A stretch of 64,000 nt of DNA from Campylobacterales bacterium (GTDB lineage: Bacteria > Campylobacterota > Campylobacteria > Campylobacterales > Sulfurimonadaceae), in NCBI GenBank assembly GCA_026390165.1, contig JAPLGM010000015.1, forward strand, positions 165,345 to 229,344, read 5' to 3'. The position numbers were made by a program, and so were the translations under genes. Each line of letters starts with the position of its first letter. Positions within the stretch are counted from its first letter, which is position 1. The notes under the pieces are model-generated. The model ran no database searches and had not been told where the DNA came from. It saw nothing but the letters and a program-made list of their open reading frames with translations. Below are positions 45,002-54,401 of the stretch, piece by piece.

Positions 45002-45972
45002 GCATTGGCTTTTTTATTCTCCCAAAGAGAGTGTAAAAAGGCAATAGTAATCAATCCGATGCCAATTGTCCCCGTCACCATTTCACTAACATGCATTGTG
45101 ATTTTCATCAACATGATGATGGCTAAGATACCGATTGCGTAGTGAGCACCGTGTTCGAGATAACGAAATTCGGAGAGGGTTTTGTGTTCGACAAAATAGA
45201 GGGTAATACTTCGTACAAACATCGCCCCAACACCAAGACCTATCATAATGATAAAAATATTACTGGTCAACGCAAACGCCCCAATAACACCATCAAAACT
45301 GAAACTTGCATCAAGCACTTCAAGATAGATAAATCCAGCAATCCCACTTTTAACCGTGTCGGATGAGAGAAAATGATCCAACATCCCTAACAGTGAGTGA
45401 AGTAACACTCCATACATAAATGCCAACACCACCCCAAAATCTTGCGTGATATGACCAAGCCCAATTCCTACCATAATAGCGGTAATCAGTTCAATATTTG
45501 CAACCCCCGAAAAGGTTTCCATAGTTTTAGAACCCTCTACAAACGTCACCCATTTAACCTCATGATCTCCGAAGAAGAAGTCCAAAAAGACCATCAATAA
45601 AAAGGCTCCACCAAATGCAAAGATAGTTGATTCCGTTGCTTTAAGAACTTTCTCGTACTCGGAGGGCTGATTCATTGCCACTTGTAAGGTCTCCATTAAT
45701 CCCATCCCCGTTACAATCGAGACAATGGCGAGAGGAAATACAAGGCGCATACCGAATACGGCAATGGGCATACCAAAAAGGATAAACCGTTTTTGCCAAA
45801 CGGGATCCATAGTTTCAAGAACTTTGGCATTAACGACGGCATTATCAAATGAAAGAGATATCTCAAGGACAATTAAAAGTGTGGTGATATAAATAGCGGA
45901 GAGTCCACCAAGAAAATAAGCCGCAATTAGACCAATAGCCATGATTACGAACGAACTGATAAAGTAGCGCAT
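44998..45972 (-). CDS. DUF475 (TerC-related) integral membrane protein
   Basis: The 324-residue protein has about nine membrane segments and TerC-superfamily motifs: LEISLSFDNAVVNAKVLETMDP and LDASFSFDGVIGAFALTS, each with an FDN/FDG acid in the membrane. This layout is that of DUF475, a relative of the TerC metal-export proteins (Mn2+ for some members). The start at 45972 is preferred to 45978 because AAGG then has proper spacing. The metal or substrate is unknown. Confidence 0.85.
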   Translation of the reverse strand: MRYFISSFVIMAIGLIAAYFLGGLSAIYITTLLIVLEISLSFDNAVVNAKVLETMDPVWQKRFILFGMPIAVFGMRLVFPLAIVSIVTGMGLMETLQVAMNQPSEYEKVLKATESTIFAFGGAFLLMVFLDFFFGDHEVKWVTFVEGSKTMETFSGVANIELITAIMVGIGLGHITQDFGVVLAFMYGVLLHSLLGMLDHFLSSDTVKSGIAGFIYLEVLDASFSFDGVIGAFALTSNIFIIMIGLGVGAMFVRSITLYFVEHKTLSEFRYLEHGAHYAIGILAIIMLMKITMHVSEMVTGTIGIGLITIAFLHSLWENKKANA

Positions 45973-46005
45973 TGGCATCCTTAAAAATAGATACGCAATT
46001 ATAAC

Positions 46006-46701
46006 TTAGATGTGAGCATTATGCCATTGGACGAGGGTGAGACGAAATCCGCTTTGGACGGGGAGGACTTCGTGGGAAAAATAGGGGTTACTTAGGAATA
46101 CCACCATATCCCCTGTTTTGGGGCGTAGTGTAATCGTATTCCCATCTACGTCACACAGGTAGTTAAAGAGGAGCTCTCCGCCACTAAAATGATCGGTATC
46201 ACTAGAATGAGGGCTATAGGATGTAGTAAAAAGGACAGTAGTAAGTTTCCGCTCACGGGCGACCACTTTAAATCCAACCGTCACCCCCTCTGAGTCCCGA
46301 AGCTCACTTGAATCGTCACTGTGTTTGAGGTAAAATCCTCCCTTCTCGTATCCTAATACCTGTACTTGCGTAGAGTGACTCAAAGAGAGGGAAAAAAACT
46401 GCTCTATCTCGGGACGTATGTGCGTAAATCGGCTCTCATAGAGGGTGAGGTGTTGCGCATTAAGGGTATGAATATCGGTTTTACGAATCGCCGTATCGAG
46501 TGCACGCCCCCGAAGTTGCGCTTTTACTGCCTCTTTATCGGCGAGTGTATCCATGGCAATGGCGTGGCACTCGTCTGGGGTGAGAAAATTTTTGATAATT
46601 ATATAGGGAAGATCAAAATACGGATTGGGGAGACGCTTGCTGGGAATACCCATCCCTAGCAAAAGGTCATCGGCATAGATATAATTACTGATTTGATGCA
46701 C
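46006..46701 (-). CDS. PKHD-type 2-oxoglutarate/Fe(II) dioxygenase (PiuC-like)
   Basis: The 231-residue protein has the dioxygenase metal site His-x-Asp in YLKHSDDS, a distal His in YFSHEVLPV and the 2-oxoglutarate-binding Arg in SGFRLTLVQW, with a DSBH-type core. Proteins like this (PiuC/YbiX) often sit next to siderophore receptors or ExbB/ExbD; here exbD is 3 bases upstream on the same strand. The substrate is unknown. N-terminal 60 residues are helical and differ from typical PiuC. Confidence 0.8.
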   Translation of the reverse strand: MHQISNYIYADDLLLGMGIPSKRLPNPYFDLPYIIIKNFLTPDECHAIAMDTLADKEAVKAQLRGRALDTAIRKTDIHTLNAQHLTLYESRFTHIRPEIEQFFSLSLSHSTQVQVLGYEKGGFYLKHSDDSSELRDSEGVTVGFKVVARERKLTTVLFTTSYSPHSSDTDHFSGGELLFNYLCDVDGNTITLRPKTGDMVVFLSNPYFSHEVLPVQSGFRLTLVQWHNAHI

Positions 46702-46704
46702 GGG

Positions 46705-47088
46705 TTATTTTTTATCCGTCACGATATAAAGCTGTTCATGGTTTAGACGTTTTAATACATCCATAACCCCTACGAAGTTTTGAAACGCTGCCTCTTTGTC
46801 ACTGTACAACACAACGCTCATCTCTTTGCCCCCCGCAACGACCTTTTGCTCAAACTGTGCTAGAGTTACTTCTGTTTTTTCATCAATCCACAATGTCCCA
46901 TCTTTTTTGATCGTTAGCTTCAGCTCACTGGGTTTATGCTCGGTCGCAGCTCCTTTGGCATCGGGAAGATCAACGGGGATAACCCCTGTTTTAATGAACG
47001 TTGCGGTGGTTAACACCATCACAAGTAATACAAGCATAATATCAATGAAAGGGATAACATTAATGGTATCCATTCGTTTCATTTTCAT
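46705..47088 (-). CDS. exbD: ExbD/TolR-type energy-transducing protein
   Basis: The 127-residue protein has one N-terminal membrane helix with the functional Asp in the motif NVIPFIDIMLVLLVMVL, and a periplasmic domain (ELKLTIKKDGTLWIDEKTEV). It works with ExbB to drive TonB by the proton gradient. exbB lies 83 bases upstream and a PKHD oxygenase gene follows. No TonB gene is in this window. Confidence 0.9.
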   Translation of the reverse strand: MKMKRMDTINVIPFIDIMLVLLVMVLTTATFIKTGVIPVDLPDAKGAATEHKPSELKLTIKKDGTLWIDEKTEVTLAQFEQKVVAGGKEMSVVLYSDKEAAFQNFVGVMDVLKRLNHEQLYIVTDKK

Positions 47089-47171
47089 TTAAATCTCCAA
47101 ACGCCACAGGAGCAAAGCCCCTGAAGCTACGCTAACGCTAAGTTTCTCTCGGCAGGAATTATTTGCTATTT

Positions 47172-47624
47172 TCATGATTTACTCTTGTGAGAACGTATCT
47201 CCCACATCGTCAAAAGGCGTTCCATCTTACGAAGTAAAATATTGTAAAAGACGATAGCAGGGATAGCGACAACTAGTCCCATAGCGGTAGCTTTCAATGC
47301 CAACGCCAATCCTGTCATAATTTTTTTAGGATCAACCGCCCCCACATCACCAAGGGAGTAAAACGTAATCATAATTCCCAAAACTGTTCCGAGCAATCCG
47401 ACATACGGAGCATTTGAGCCGATCGTCGCAATTGTGCTGACATTGTTCCCCAAATCGAGTTCAAGCTCCTCTTTGGACGCATACTCCTCGATACGAATCG
47501 AGCCATAGCTCATAAGCCGTTCTACAAAGAGTGTCAGCGACGCAATACTCATTAGTACTAAAATACCGATGATTCCATAATCAACACCTAGGTGTGCCCA
47601 TTCTAGCATAGTGTTATTCTCCAT
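47172..47624 (-). CDS. exbB: ExbB/TolQ/MotA-type proton channel protein
   Basis: The 150-residue protein has three membrane helices: an N-terminal one (GVDYGIIGILVLMSIASLTLFVERLM), and two in the MotA/TolQ/ExbB domain, APYVGLLGTVLGIMITFYSLG and IMTGLALALKATAMGLVVAIPAIVFYN. The LGTVxGI and LALxATAxGL motifs are complete. It powers TonB-dependent uptake with ExbD. At 150 residues it is short, as in Campylobacterota. Confidence 0.9.
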   Translation of the reverse strand: MENNTMLEWAHLGVDYGIIGILVLMSIASLTLFVERLMSYGSIRIEEYASKEELELDLGNNVSTIATIGSNAPYVGLLGTVLGIMITFYSLGDVGAVDPKKIMTGLALALKATAMGLVVAIPAIVFYNILLRKMERLLTMWEIRSHKSKS

Positions 47625-47705
47625 TTTTGTTCTCCTGTTATAGTCGTGAAACGGTTTTAATCTTCTTATTATACTTGTTTAGGGTGACAATCGATAGTTT
47701 CATCC

Positions 47706-49640
47706 TTAAATCCGTTTCGCCCCATAAAAGAATGCACCTTTAATGATCTCTTTACTAATATAGACCACTTGAAAAGAAATCTCTTTTACACCGTCTAATG
47801 CGGTATCAAGAATTATTTTCCCTCTAGTATTTTCCAATAAACGCTCCGAGTTTTCACCTGTAATATAGAAAGAAAGTCCATTCGTTGAGTTGTCAAACAA
47901 ATAGGCATTCAACTCTTTATTGGCTAGTTTGATGCGTGTATGAAGTGGTGGTGTAATAATTGTTCGTGGCGCTGTACGATTATTTTGAAGAAGAACTTCA
48001 AAACCATCGGCAAGTGTTTTAAGATCACCTCCACGATGAACCAATTCGCTCATAATTTCTTTTGAGCAATCCGCATTATTTACTAGAACGACACTTGATT
48101 CCCTTACATTGGTTAACCCTTTGCTCGCATCTACTAACGCAACTGTTTCTTGTGCAAAATCATCTTTGAAATGGTTCAATACGTTGGTGATTGTATCGAT
48201 ACCGTTTCGTATCTCTTGAAACTGTCCATGAAGAGCTTCCGAACTTTTATTTAAGACCGTGATAACCCCTTTGGCACCTTCAGCATTCTTGGTTACCACG
48301 TTAATATGCTCATGAATTTTGGTTAGGGACGCTGTAATCGTACGGGCATTCTCCAAAGAGACTTCGGCAAGTTCACGAATTTTATCCGCGACAACGGCAA
48401 AACCGCGACCGTGTTCTCCGGCTCTGGCTGCTTCAATTGCAGCATTGAGGGCAATGAGATTGGTCTCATCGGCAATATCGGCAATAATTTCCATCGTTGA
48501 GGAAATTTCATTGGAAAATTTACGCAGTTCTTGAATTGCTACTATTGTCGTGTCCATCGCTTTCGCTGCATCTTCACTCTCTTTTGTATTGGAATGAACC
48601 ACATTTTGACCCGTTTCAATCTGTTTCAACGATTGGGAAGAGCTTTCGAACAACTCTTCCAGTTTTTTCCCTACGGCATCATTGAGTCGCAATACATTGT
48701 CGATATGTTCCTGCGAATCTCCCAGAGAGGTGTTTTGTATTTTGACATAATCGTTGATTTGATCAATTTGAACATAGCCATAACTTGCCTCAAATGCGAT
48801 CTGTTTACTTTCGGTAACAACATTGGCGATAACGGGTCTGAGCGTATTGACCATGCTATCCAAATGCCGAAAAAGTCGGTCAATCTCATTTTTGGTACTT
48901 CCATGTTTTATGGGTTCCCCTTGAAGTAAATCATCAATGACAAATTTTCCTTTTTCAACTCGAAAAATGACTTGTAATACTTTATTGATCCGCATTGCGA
49001 CATAACGGCTAAACAAGAAATGGGTCAGAGCTAAAATGATGATAATATTAATGAGTGCTGTAGTAAATGTAATCCAAAAATTTTCCGAAAGGGCAGCATT
49101 AAAATCCGCCATATCAATGCGTACATCTTCGATAGCAACAACATTATTTGCTTGCCACGTAGGATGACACTGAATACACCGATTTTCACTCACAATGGGG
49201 CGAGTAAGCATAAAATATTCTTTTTTATCATCGGTAATAAAACGTTCACTCTCTTTTAGCTCACGGTTTGCCTGAAATTCCCTAATGGCATCACTTTCAT
49301 ACCCTTTGGCTTGGTTGGTCGGAACGACCGGGTGGTCAGATGCTTCTTTAAAAAAAACTTTCCCATCTGATATTTTTGTAAATTTTGCAAAAACTTCATT
49401 TTGGATTATTTGAGGTGTTTCTGGTGATTCTCCGCTAAAAAATTTCTCATTGCGTGATTCAAGTAAAACATCCGCAAAATCAAGAATAGAGGAGGCTTTA
49501 GATTTTAAATTCTGATGCAAGGCACTTTTTTGAGACTGATAACTGTAAATACTAAAGAATAGCGATACTGCTATAAAAGCACCCGCAAACATCACTGAAA
49601 ACATTGTTGCTAATTTCATTTTCTTCGGGTCAAAATTCAT
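47706..49640 (-). CDS. Methyl-accepting chemotaxis protein with c-type heme motif and PilZ-like C-terminus
   Basis: This 644-residue receptor has membrane helix 1 (about 12-33), a periplasmic DUF3365-like domain with a c-type heme motif CIQCH (Cys155, Cys158, His159), membrane helix 2 (about 190-212), a HAMP-like part, and an MCP signalling domain with the hairpin tip [20 protein letters not shown] and [21 protein letters not shown]. The last 90 residues carry a PilZ-like pattern ([12 protein letters not shown], then DNSTNGLSF), which in other proteins binds c-di-GMP. It is thus a heme-based redox or gas sensor for taxis, possibly tuned by c-di-GMP; the PilZ assignment is weaker. Confidence 0.85.
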   Translation of the reverse strand: MNFDPKKMKLATMFSVMFAGAFIAVSLFFSIYSYQSQKSALHQNLKSKASSILDFADVLLESRNEKFFSGESPETPQIIQNEVFAKFTKISDGKVFFKEASDHPVVPTNQAKGYESDAIREFQANRELKESERFITDDKKEYFMLTRPIVSENRCIQCHPTWQANNVVAIEDVRIDMADFNAALSENFWITFTTALINIIIILALTHFLFSRYVAMRINKVLQVIFRVEKGKFVIDDLLQGEPIKHGSTKNEIDRLFRHLDSMVNTLRPVIANVVTESKQIAFEASYGYVQIDQINDYVKIQNTSLGDSQEHIDNVLRLNDAVGKKLEELFESSSQSLKQIETGQNVVHSNTKESEDAAKAMDTTIVAIQELRKFSNEISSTMEIIADIADETNLIALNAAIEAARAGEHGRGFAVVADKIRELAEVSLENARTITASLTKIHEHINVVTKNAEGAKGVITVLNKSSEALHGQFQEIRNGIDTITNVLNHFKDDFAQETVALVDASKGLTNVRESSVVLVNNADCSKEIMSELVHRGGDLKTLADGFEVLLQNNRTAPRTIITPPLHTRIKLANKELNAYLFDNSTNGLSFYITGENSERLLENTRGKIILDTALDGVKEISFQVVYISKEIIKGAFFYGAKRI

Positions 49641-49775
49641 ATTCAGCTCTCCTTTAAGTTATCTAGGCACCTTCTAAAATAGGCTTTGTTTAACAATTTT
49701 ATCAAATATGTAGTAAGGAATGTATTAAAGAAAGGGGGAAGAAAATCTCTATCAAAATATTAAGCCTCTCTTAGC

Positions 49776-49781
49776 TATAAT
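49776..49781 (+). promoter_or_regulatory. -10 box upstream of gyrA
   Basis: TTAGCTATAATAAACG contains TATAAT 35 bases before the gyrA start. No consensus -35 is visible. Confidence 0.5.
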
Positions 49782-49815
49782 AAACGACTTAATCTTCACT
49801 AATTTCGAGGGCTCA

Positions 49816-52299
49816 ATGAACGATCTGCTAGATAACAGCGAAATCAACGACATCAATATAGAAGATACCCTCAAGAGCAGTTATCTTGACTACTCTATGA
49901 GCGTTATTATCGGACGGGCACTTCCCGATGTTCGTGACGGACTCAAGCCAGTTCACCGCCGTATTTTGTACGCAATGGACAAACTTAGTCTCTCTGCAGG
50001 GGCTAAATATAAAAAATCTGCCCGTATCGTCGGGGATGTTATCGGTCAGTATCATCCTCATGGTGATACTTCAGTCTATGATGCCCTTGTTCGTATGGCA
50101 CAACCGTTTGCCATGCGGGCACCGCTTGTTGATGGTCAGGGGAACTTCGGTTCCGTCGATGGAGACAACGCCGCAGCAATGCGTTATACGGAAGCACGTA
50201 TGACCCGTTATGCGGGGGAATTACTTAAAGATCTTGAAAAAGATACCGTTGATATGATTGAGAACTACGATGGTACAACCTACGAGCCTGTTGTTCTACC
50301 GACACGTGTTCCTAACCTTCTTATTAATGGTTCAAGCGGTATTGCTGTTGGTATGGCGACCAATATTCCTCCCCATAATCCTAAAGAGGTTCTAAGTGCC
50401 CTTGTTCATCTGATGGACAACCCTAATGCCTCACTTATCGAAATTATGCAGTTTATCAAAGCCCCTGATTTCCCTACGGGGGGAACTATTTATGGTAAAA
50501 AAGGGATTTTGGACGCCTACGAAACAGGACGCGGACGTATCCGTGTTCGTGCTAAAACCCACATCGAGAAAAAAGCGAACAAAGACGTTATCGTTATTGA
50601 TGAACTCCCTTATCAAGTCAATAAAGCGCGTCTGATTGAAACGATTGCTGATTTGGTTAAAGATAAATTCCTTGAGGGGATTAGCGAGATTCGGGATGAA
50701 TCGGATCGTGAAGGGATTCGGGTTGTTATCGAGCTCAAACGGGATGCGATGAGTGAAATCGTCCTCAACAACCTTTATAAATCGACTAATATGGAGACAA
50801 CCTTCGGGATTATTATGCTCTCTGTCTTCAACCAAGAGCCTCGTATTTTTTCTCTCCTTGAGATGTTGGGTCATTTTATCAATCATCGTAAAACGGTTAT
50901 TATCCGCCGTACGATTTTTGATCTCGAAAAAGCGAAAGCACGCGCCCATATTTTGGAAGGGTTGAAAAAAGCACTTGATCATATTGAAGCGATTATCAAA
51001 CTAATCCGTGCCAGTGCCAACGGTGAAGCAGCCAAAGAGGGCCTTATCTCCGAATTTGGATTCTCCCCTATCCAAGCGCAAGCTATTCTCGATATGCGTC
51101 TCCAACGCCTTACAGGATTAGAGCGCGATAAAATTGAAAACGAGCTCAGAGAAATTTTGGCACACGTCGACTATTTAGAATCCATTCTACGAAGTGAAGA
51201 AGTTCTCAAAGGAATTATCAAGGGAGAATTTATCGAACTTGTTGAGCAATTCGATATTGATCGTGTTACCGACATCGAAGACAACTATGATGACATTAAT
51301 ATCGAAGATTTGATCCCTAATGAGCCGATGGTTGTGACTATCAGTCACCGTGGGTATATCAAACGGGTTCCTCTTGTCGCCTACGAAAAACAACGTCGCG
51401 GTGGTAAGGGCAAAATTGCTGTAACCACCTATGATGATGATTTTATCGAAAAATTCTTTACCTGTAATACCCATGATACTCTTATGTTTGTTACTGATCG
51501 AGGACAGCTTCACTGGTTAAAAGTCTACAAAATTCCAGAGGGGTCACGTACCGCTAAGGGTAAGGCAGTCGTTAATCTCATCAATCTTGAAGCCGATGAG
51601 AAAATCCGCTCTATTATCCCAACAAGTGATTTTGAAGAAAATAAATCACTTGTTTTCTTCACCCAAAACGGAATTGTCAAACGTACCGCTCTCAATGAAT
51701 TTTCTAATGTACGCAGCAATGGTGTTCGCGCGATTGTCCTTGATGATGATGATGCACTGATCACCGCGTACATTGCAAACGAAGAGACAAAATATCTCTT
51801 TATTGTTACCAAGTTCGCGCAGTGTATTAAATTTGAAATCGAAAAAACCCGTGACCAAGGGCGAAGTACACGCGGTGTTCGTGGGATCAAGTTCAAAATC
51901 GAAGGGGACGTTGTTGTTGATGCCAATATCATCAAAAATGACGAACAAGAGATCCTTATGGTGAGTGAAAAAGGGATTGGTAAACGTACGACTGCTGAGG
52001 AGTATCGCCTCACAAACCGTGCAGGTTCAGGTGTTATCGCCATGAAACTCAATAATAAAACGGGAACTACCGTTGTGGGTTGTCTTATGGTTGATGAGAC
52101 GATGGATATGATGGCACTTACTAAAGCTGGCAAAATGATTCGTGTCGATATGCAAACCATCGCGAAATCAGGACGTAACACCAGCGGTGTTTATATCATC
52201 AAAGGGGATGATGTCAAAAGTATCTCCCGTTGTCCGAAAAAAGAAGAGGACGAAGAGGATGAGGCCCAAGAGAATGACGGAATACCAGATTTGGAATAG
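49816..52299 (+). CDS. gyrA: DNA gyrase subunit A
   Basis: GyrA is the cleavage-rejoining subunit that introduces negative supercoils. The catalytic Tyr124 lies in AMRYTEARM; the quinolone region reads [13 protein letters not shown] with Thr85 and Asp89, which is the wild-type pattern of Campylobacter. The C-terminal domain has the GyrA-box-like QRRGGKGK and repeated beta-pinwheel blades (LFFVTD-like). Length is 827. An acidic tail ([12 protein letters not shown]) ends the protein. It is followed by flgP, as in C. jejuni. Confidence 0.97.
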   Translation: MNDLLDNSEINDINIEDTLKSSYLDYSMSVIIGRALPDVRDGLKPVHRRILYAMDKLSLSAGAKYKKSARIVGDVIGQYHPHGDTSVYDALVRMAQPFAMRAPLVDGQGNFGSVDGDNAAAMRYTEARMTRYAGELLKDLEKDTVDMIENYDGTTYEPVVLPTRVPNLLINGSSGIAVGMATNIPPHNPKEVLSALVHLMDNPNASLIEIMQFIKAPDFPTGGTIYGKKGILDAYETGRGRIRVRAKTHIEKKANKDVIVIDELPYQVNKARLIETIADLVKDKFLEGISEIRDESDREGIRVVIELKRDAMSEIVLNNLYKSTNMETTFGIIMLSVFNQEPRIFSLLEMLGHFINHRKTVIIRRTIFDLEKAKARAHILEGLKKALDHIEAIIKLIRASANGEAAKEGLISEFGFSPIQAQAILDMRLQRLTGLERDKIENELREILAHVDYLESILRSEEVLKGIIKGEFIELVEQFDIDRVTDIEDNYDDINIEDLIPNEPMVVTISHRGYIKRVPLVAYEKQRRGGKGKIAVTTYDDDFIEKFFTCNTHDTLMFVTDRGQLHWLKVYKIPEGSRTAKGKAVVNLINLEADEKIRSIIPTSDFEENKSLVFFTQNGIVKRTALNEFSNVRSNGVRAIVLDDDDALITAYIANEETKYLFIVTKFAQCIKFEIEKTRDQGRSTRGVRGIKFKIEGDVVVDANIIKNDEQEILMVSEKGIGKRTTAEEYRLTNRAGSGVIAMKLNNKTGTTVVGCLMVDETMDMMALTKAGKMIRVDMQTIAKSGRNTSGVYIIKGDDVKSISRCPKKEEDEEDEAQENDGIPDLE

Positions 52300-52350
52300 T
52301 ATTTGCTTGAATTAACTACTAGTTTATCTTACTAAAGGAAATATATTTTA

Positions 52351-52797
52351 ATGAAATATTCTTTATTTTTAGCTTTTATCCTGAGCATATCTTCTTTGTA
52401 TGCTGGCGCATTCTCCTCAGATACGCCTAAGGTGCATTGTGTTTACAGTGGAACGGACGGCAATTGTGTCCAGCCTTCTTTGAGTGCATCTCAAAAATTG
52501 GTCGTTGTCACTGTGTTTGGGCAAGGGGTTGCCCCTACCGTAACGGCTTCCCCTGCCCAAGCGTATGCTTTAGCAAAACGGGCAGCCCTTGCAGATGGAT
52601 ACCGTCAGATAGCCGAACGAATTATGGGTGTTCATGTTGAAGGGCAAGATACTGTTAAGAATATGATGCTACAACGCTCCACTGTTAGCACCTCTGTCGA
52701 TGCTATGGTACGTGGTGCGAATATAGTAGATACCACGTTTAAAGACGGTTTGTGCGAAGTCGAACTCGAAATCGTCCTCTCTTACTCTCAGTTTTAA
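52351..52797 (+). CDS. flgP: FlgP-like LPP20 family flagellar protein
   Basis: This 148-residue exported protein has a signal peptide (1-18) and the LPP20 domain from about 55 (GVAPTVTASPAQAYALAKRA, then ALADGYRQIAERIMGVHVEG). In C. jejuni the order gyrA-flgP-flgQ-flgR-asd is the same; FlgP there is an outer-membrane protein of the large flagellar basal disk needed for motility. Here I see no lipobox Cys at the cleavage site (SLYAGAF), so it would be released or processed by signal peptidase I, unlike lipidated relatives. Confidence 0.75.
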   Translation: MKYSLFLAFILSISSLYAGAFSSDTPKVHCVYSGTDGNCVQPSLSASQKLVVVTVFGQGVAPTVTASPAQAYALAKRAALADGYRQIAERIMGVHVEGQDTVKNMMLQRSTVSTSVDAMVRGANIVDTTFKDGLCEVELEIVLSYSQF

Positions 52798-53159
52798 CCT
52801 TTATCGCTGCATCAGCACTACTTGGGGACGATTATTATATCGGGTATCGATTTTCTACCCACGATGCACAAGCTTTTCATGAGACACTCTCCATTTCCAA
52901 ATCTATGACTCCCTGCCATGGGATTAAAACAAATGATTTTATACTCCTCTCTCGCCAACCCCATGAACTTTTAGATGTGACGTTACGGCAGCATGAAGAA
53001 GAATTTTTTACTTTTGCATCCCAACAATCACTTAATATACAAAGCCATCAAATGATAGGGACGCAAATGCACAATTCAACCGATACCCTTACCCTCCCTA
53101 CCCACTGCTATGCAGTCGAGTTTAATGATGAGAGTGCTAGAATTACTTTAGTAAAATAA
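52752..53159 (+). CDS. FlgQ-position protein
   Basis: A GTG start at 52752 gives 135 residues with a basic start and hydrophobic segment (RNRPLLLSVLTFIAASALLG), i.e. a signal peptide, followed by about 110 residues of no recognised family, with Cys in PCHG and THCYAV. It overlaps the end of flgP by 46 bases in another frame. Position between flgP and flgR is that of C. jejuni flgQ, also a membrane-associated motility protein. The gene is real by frame and operon position, but homology to FlgQ cannot be judged from the sequence alone. Confidence 0.55.
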   Translation: MRSRTRNRPLLLSVLTFIAASALLGDDYYIGYRFSTHDAQAFHETLSISKSMTPCHGIKTNDFILLSRQPHELLDVTLRQHEEEFFTFASQQSLNIQSHQMIGTQMHNSTDTLTLPTHCYAVEFNDESARITLVK

Positions 53160-53172
53160 AGAGGGTGCGTTA

Positions 53173-54330
53173 ATGAAAATTGCGATCGTTGAGGATGATA
53201 TTAATATGCGAAAATCGCTTGAAATTGCGATGAGTGAGTATCCTCAGTATGAGATTCATACCTTTAAAAGCCCTAAAGATGCCCTTAAAAAGCTCGATGA
53301 AACCTTTGAACTTATTATCAGTGATATTAATATGCCGGGGATGGATGGGATCGAGTTTGCCAAAACCCTTAATGGAAAATATGAGATCATTTTTATTACG
53401 GGCAATGCCACCCTTACGCGTGCCATAGAATCGATACAGCTTGGAGTTAAAGATTTTCTCCTTAAACCATTCGAAATCGAAACCCTTATTGCTGCCATCG
53501 AGCGCAGTGCTACAGTACAACAAAAAGTGATAAAATCTTCTCTTGCATCACCCCTTACGTCAAAATCGTTCTCAGGAACCTCCCCCGCATTAGAAAAAAT
53601 TCTCTCCTATGTGGACAAAGCAGCGCGCACGGATGCAAGTATCATGCTCTTGGGGGAAAGTGGAGTCGGCAAGGAGGTATTCGCCTCTCATATTCATGAA
53701 AAATCGTCCCGTTTTGACAAACCTTTTATTGCTATCAATATGGCAGCTATCCCTGATAATTTGATCGAGAGCGAACTTTTTGGTTTTGAAAAAGGGGCTT
53801 TTACCGATGCAACTGAGGCTAAAATAGGGCAATTTGAGCTAGCGCATGGGGGGACCCTTTTTCTCGATGAGATTGCCGAGATGCCTTATGCGCTTCAAGC
53901 TAAACTTTTACGGGTACTGCAAGAGAGAGAGATACGGCGACTGGGCTCGCAAAAGAGCATCAAAATCGACGTACGGATCATTACCGCTACCAACGCCAAT
54001 CTCCAACACAATATTCAAGAGGGGAGATTTCGTGAGGATCTCTATTACCGCCTTAATACCATCCCCCTCTCCATTCCCCCTTTACGTGAGCGACGAGAAG
54101 AGATTCTTACTATCGCAAACGCTGTTTTAGAACAAAACTGCATTCAGTATAACTTCGCCCCCAAAAAGTTTGATGAGGATGCCAAATCTGTTCTACAGCT
54201 TTATCAATGGCCAGGAAATATTCGTGAATTGATCTCTGTCGTTGAACGTGCAGCAATTCTCAGTGATGGACCATCTATCGGGGTCGAAGATCTTTTCTTA
54301 GAGGCGCGAGGATTTGGACGAACGGGATAA
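53173..54330 (+). CDS. flgR: Sigma-54-dependent flagellar response regulator FlgR, lacking a DNA-binding domain
   Basis: The 385-residue protein has a receiver domain with Asp51 (ISDINMPGMDG), Thr76 and Lys98, then a sigma-54 AAA+ domain: Walker A GESGVGK (161-167), GAFTDA (208-213, where the canonical motif is GAFTGA), Walker B LFLDEIAE and the R-finger region. The chain ends shortly after ISVVERAAILSDGPSIGVEDLF, so there is no Fis-type HTH. FlgR of H. pylori also lacks one and acts without an enhancer. It would activate sigma-54 flagellar genes when phosphorylated by FlgS, which is not in this window. Confidence 0.9.
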   Translation: MKIAIVEDDINMRKSLEIAMSEYPQYEIHTFKSPKDALKKLDETFELIISDINMPGMDGIEFAKTLNGKYEIIFITGNATLTRAIESIQLGVKDFLLKPFEIETLIAAIERSATVQQKVIKSSLASPLTSKSFSGTSPALEKILSYVDKAARTDASIMLLGESGVGKEVFASHIHEKSSRFDKPFIAINMAAIPDNLIESELFGFEKGAFTDATEAKIGQFELAHGGTLFLDEIAEMPYALQAKLLRVLQEREIRRLGSQKSIKIDVRIITATNANLQHNIQEGRFREDLYYRLNTIPLSIPPLRERREEILTIANAVLEQNCIQYNFAPKKFDEDAKSVLQLYQWPGNIRELISVVERAAILSDGPSIGVEDLFLEARGFGRTG

Positions 54331-54362
54331 AAACTTTCAATCCCCTCCAAGCCTTAAGACGC

Positions 54363-54368
54363 TATAAT
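54363..54368 (+). promoter_or_regulatory. -10 box upstream of asd
   Basis: CGCTATAATCGCG contains TATAAT 39 bases before the asd start, in the 71-base gap after flgR. Confidence 0.5.
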
Positions 54369-54401
54369 CGCGAAATTATTATCCACTTTTAGGAAATGTC
54401 T

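Noticed and set aside
49816..50200. GyrA Thr85 as a quinolone-resistance change (Ser in E. coli)
   Set aside because: Thr is the wild-type residue at this position in Campylobacter GyrA, so it is not evidence of resistance.
51525..52181. A 218-residue frame antisense to gyrA
   Set aside because: Low-complexity Ser/Leu/Arg composition typical of a shadow frame; gyrA is fully intact.
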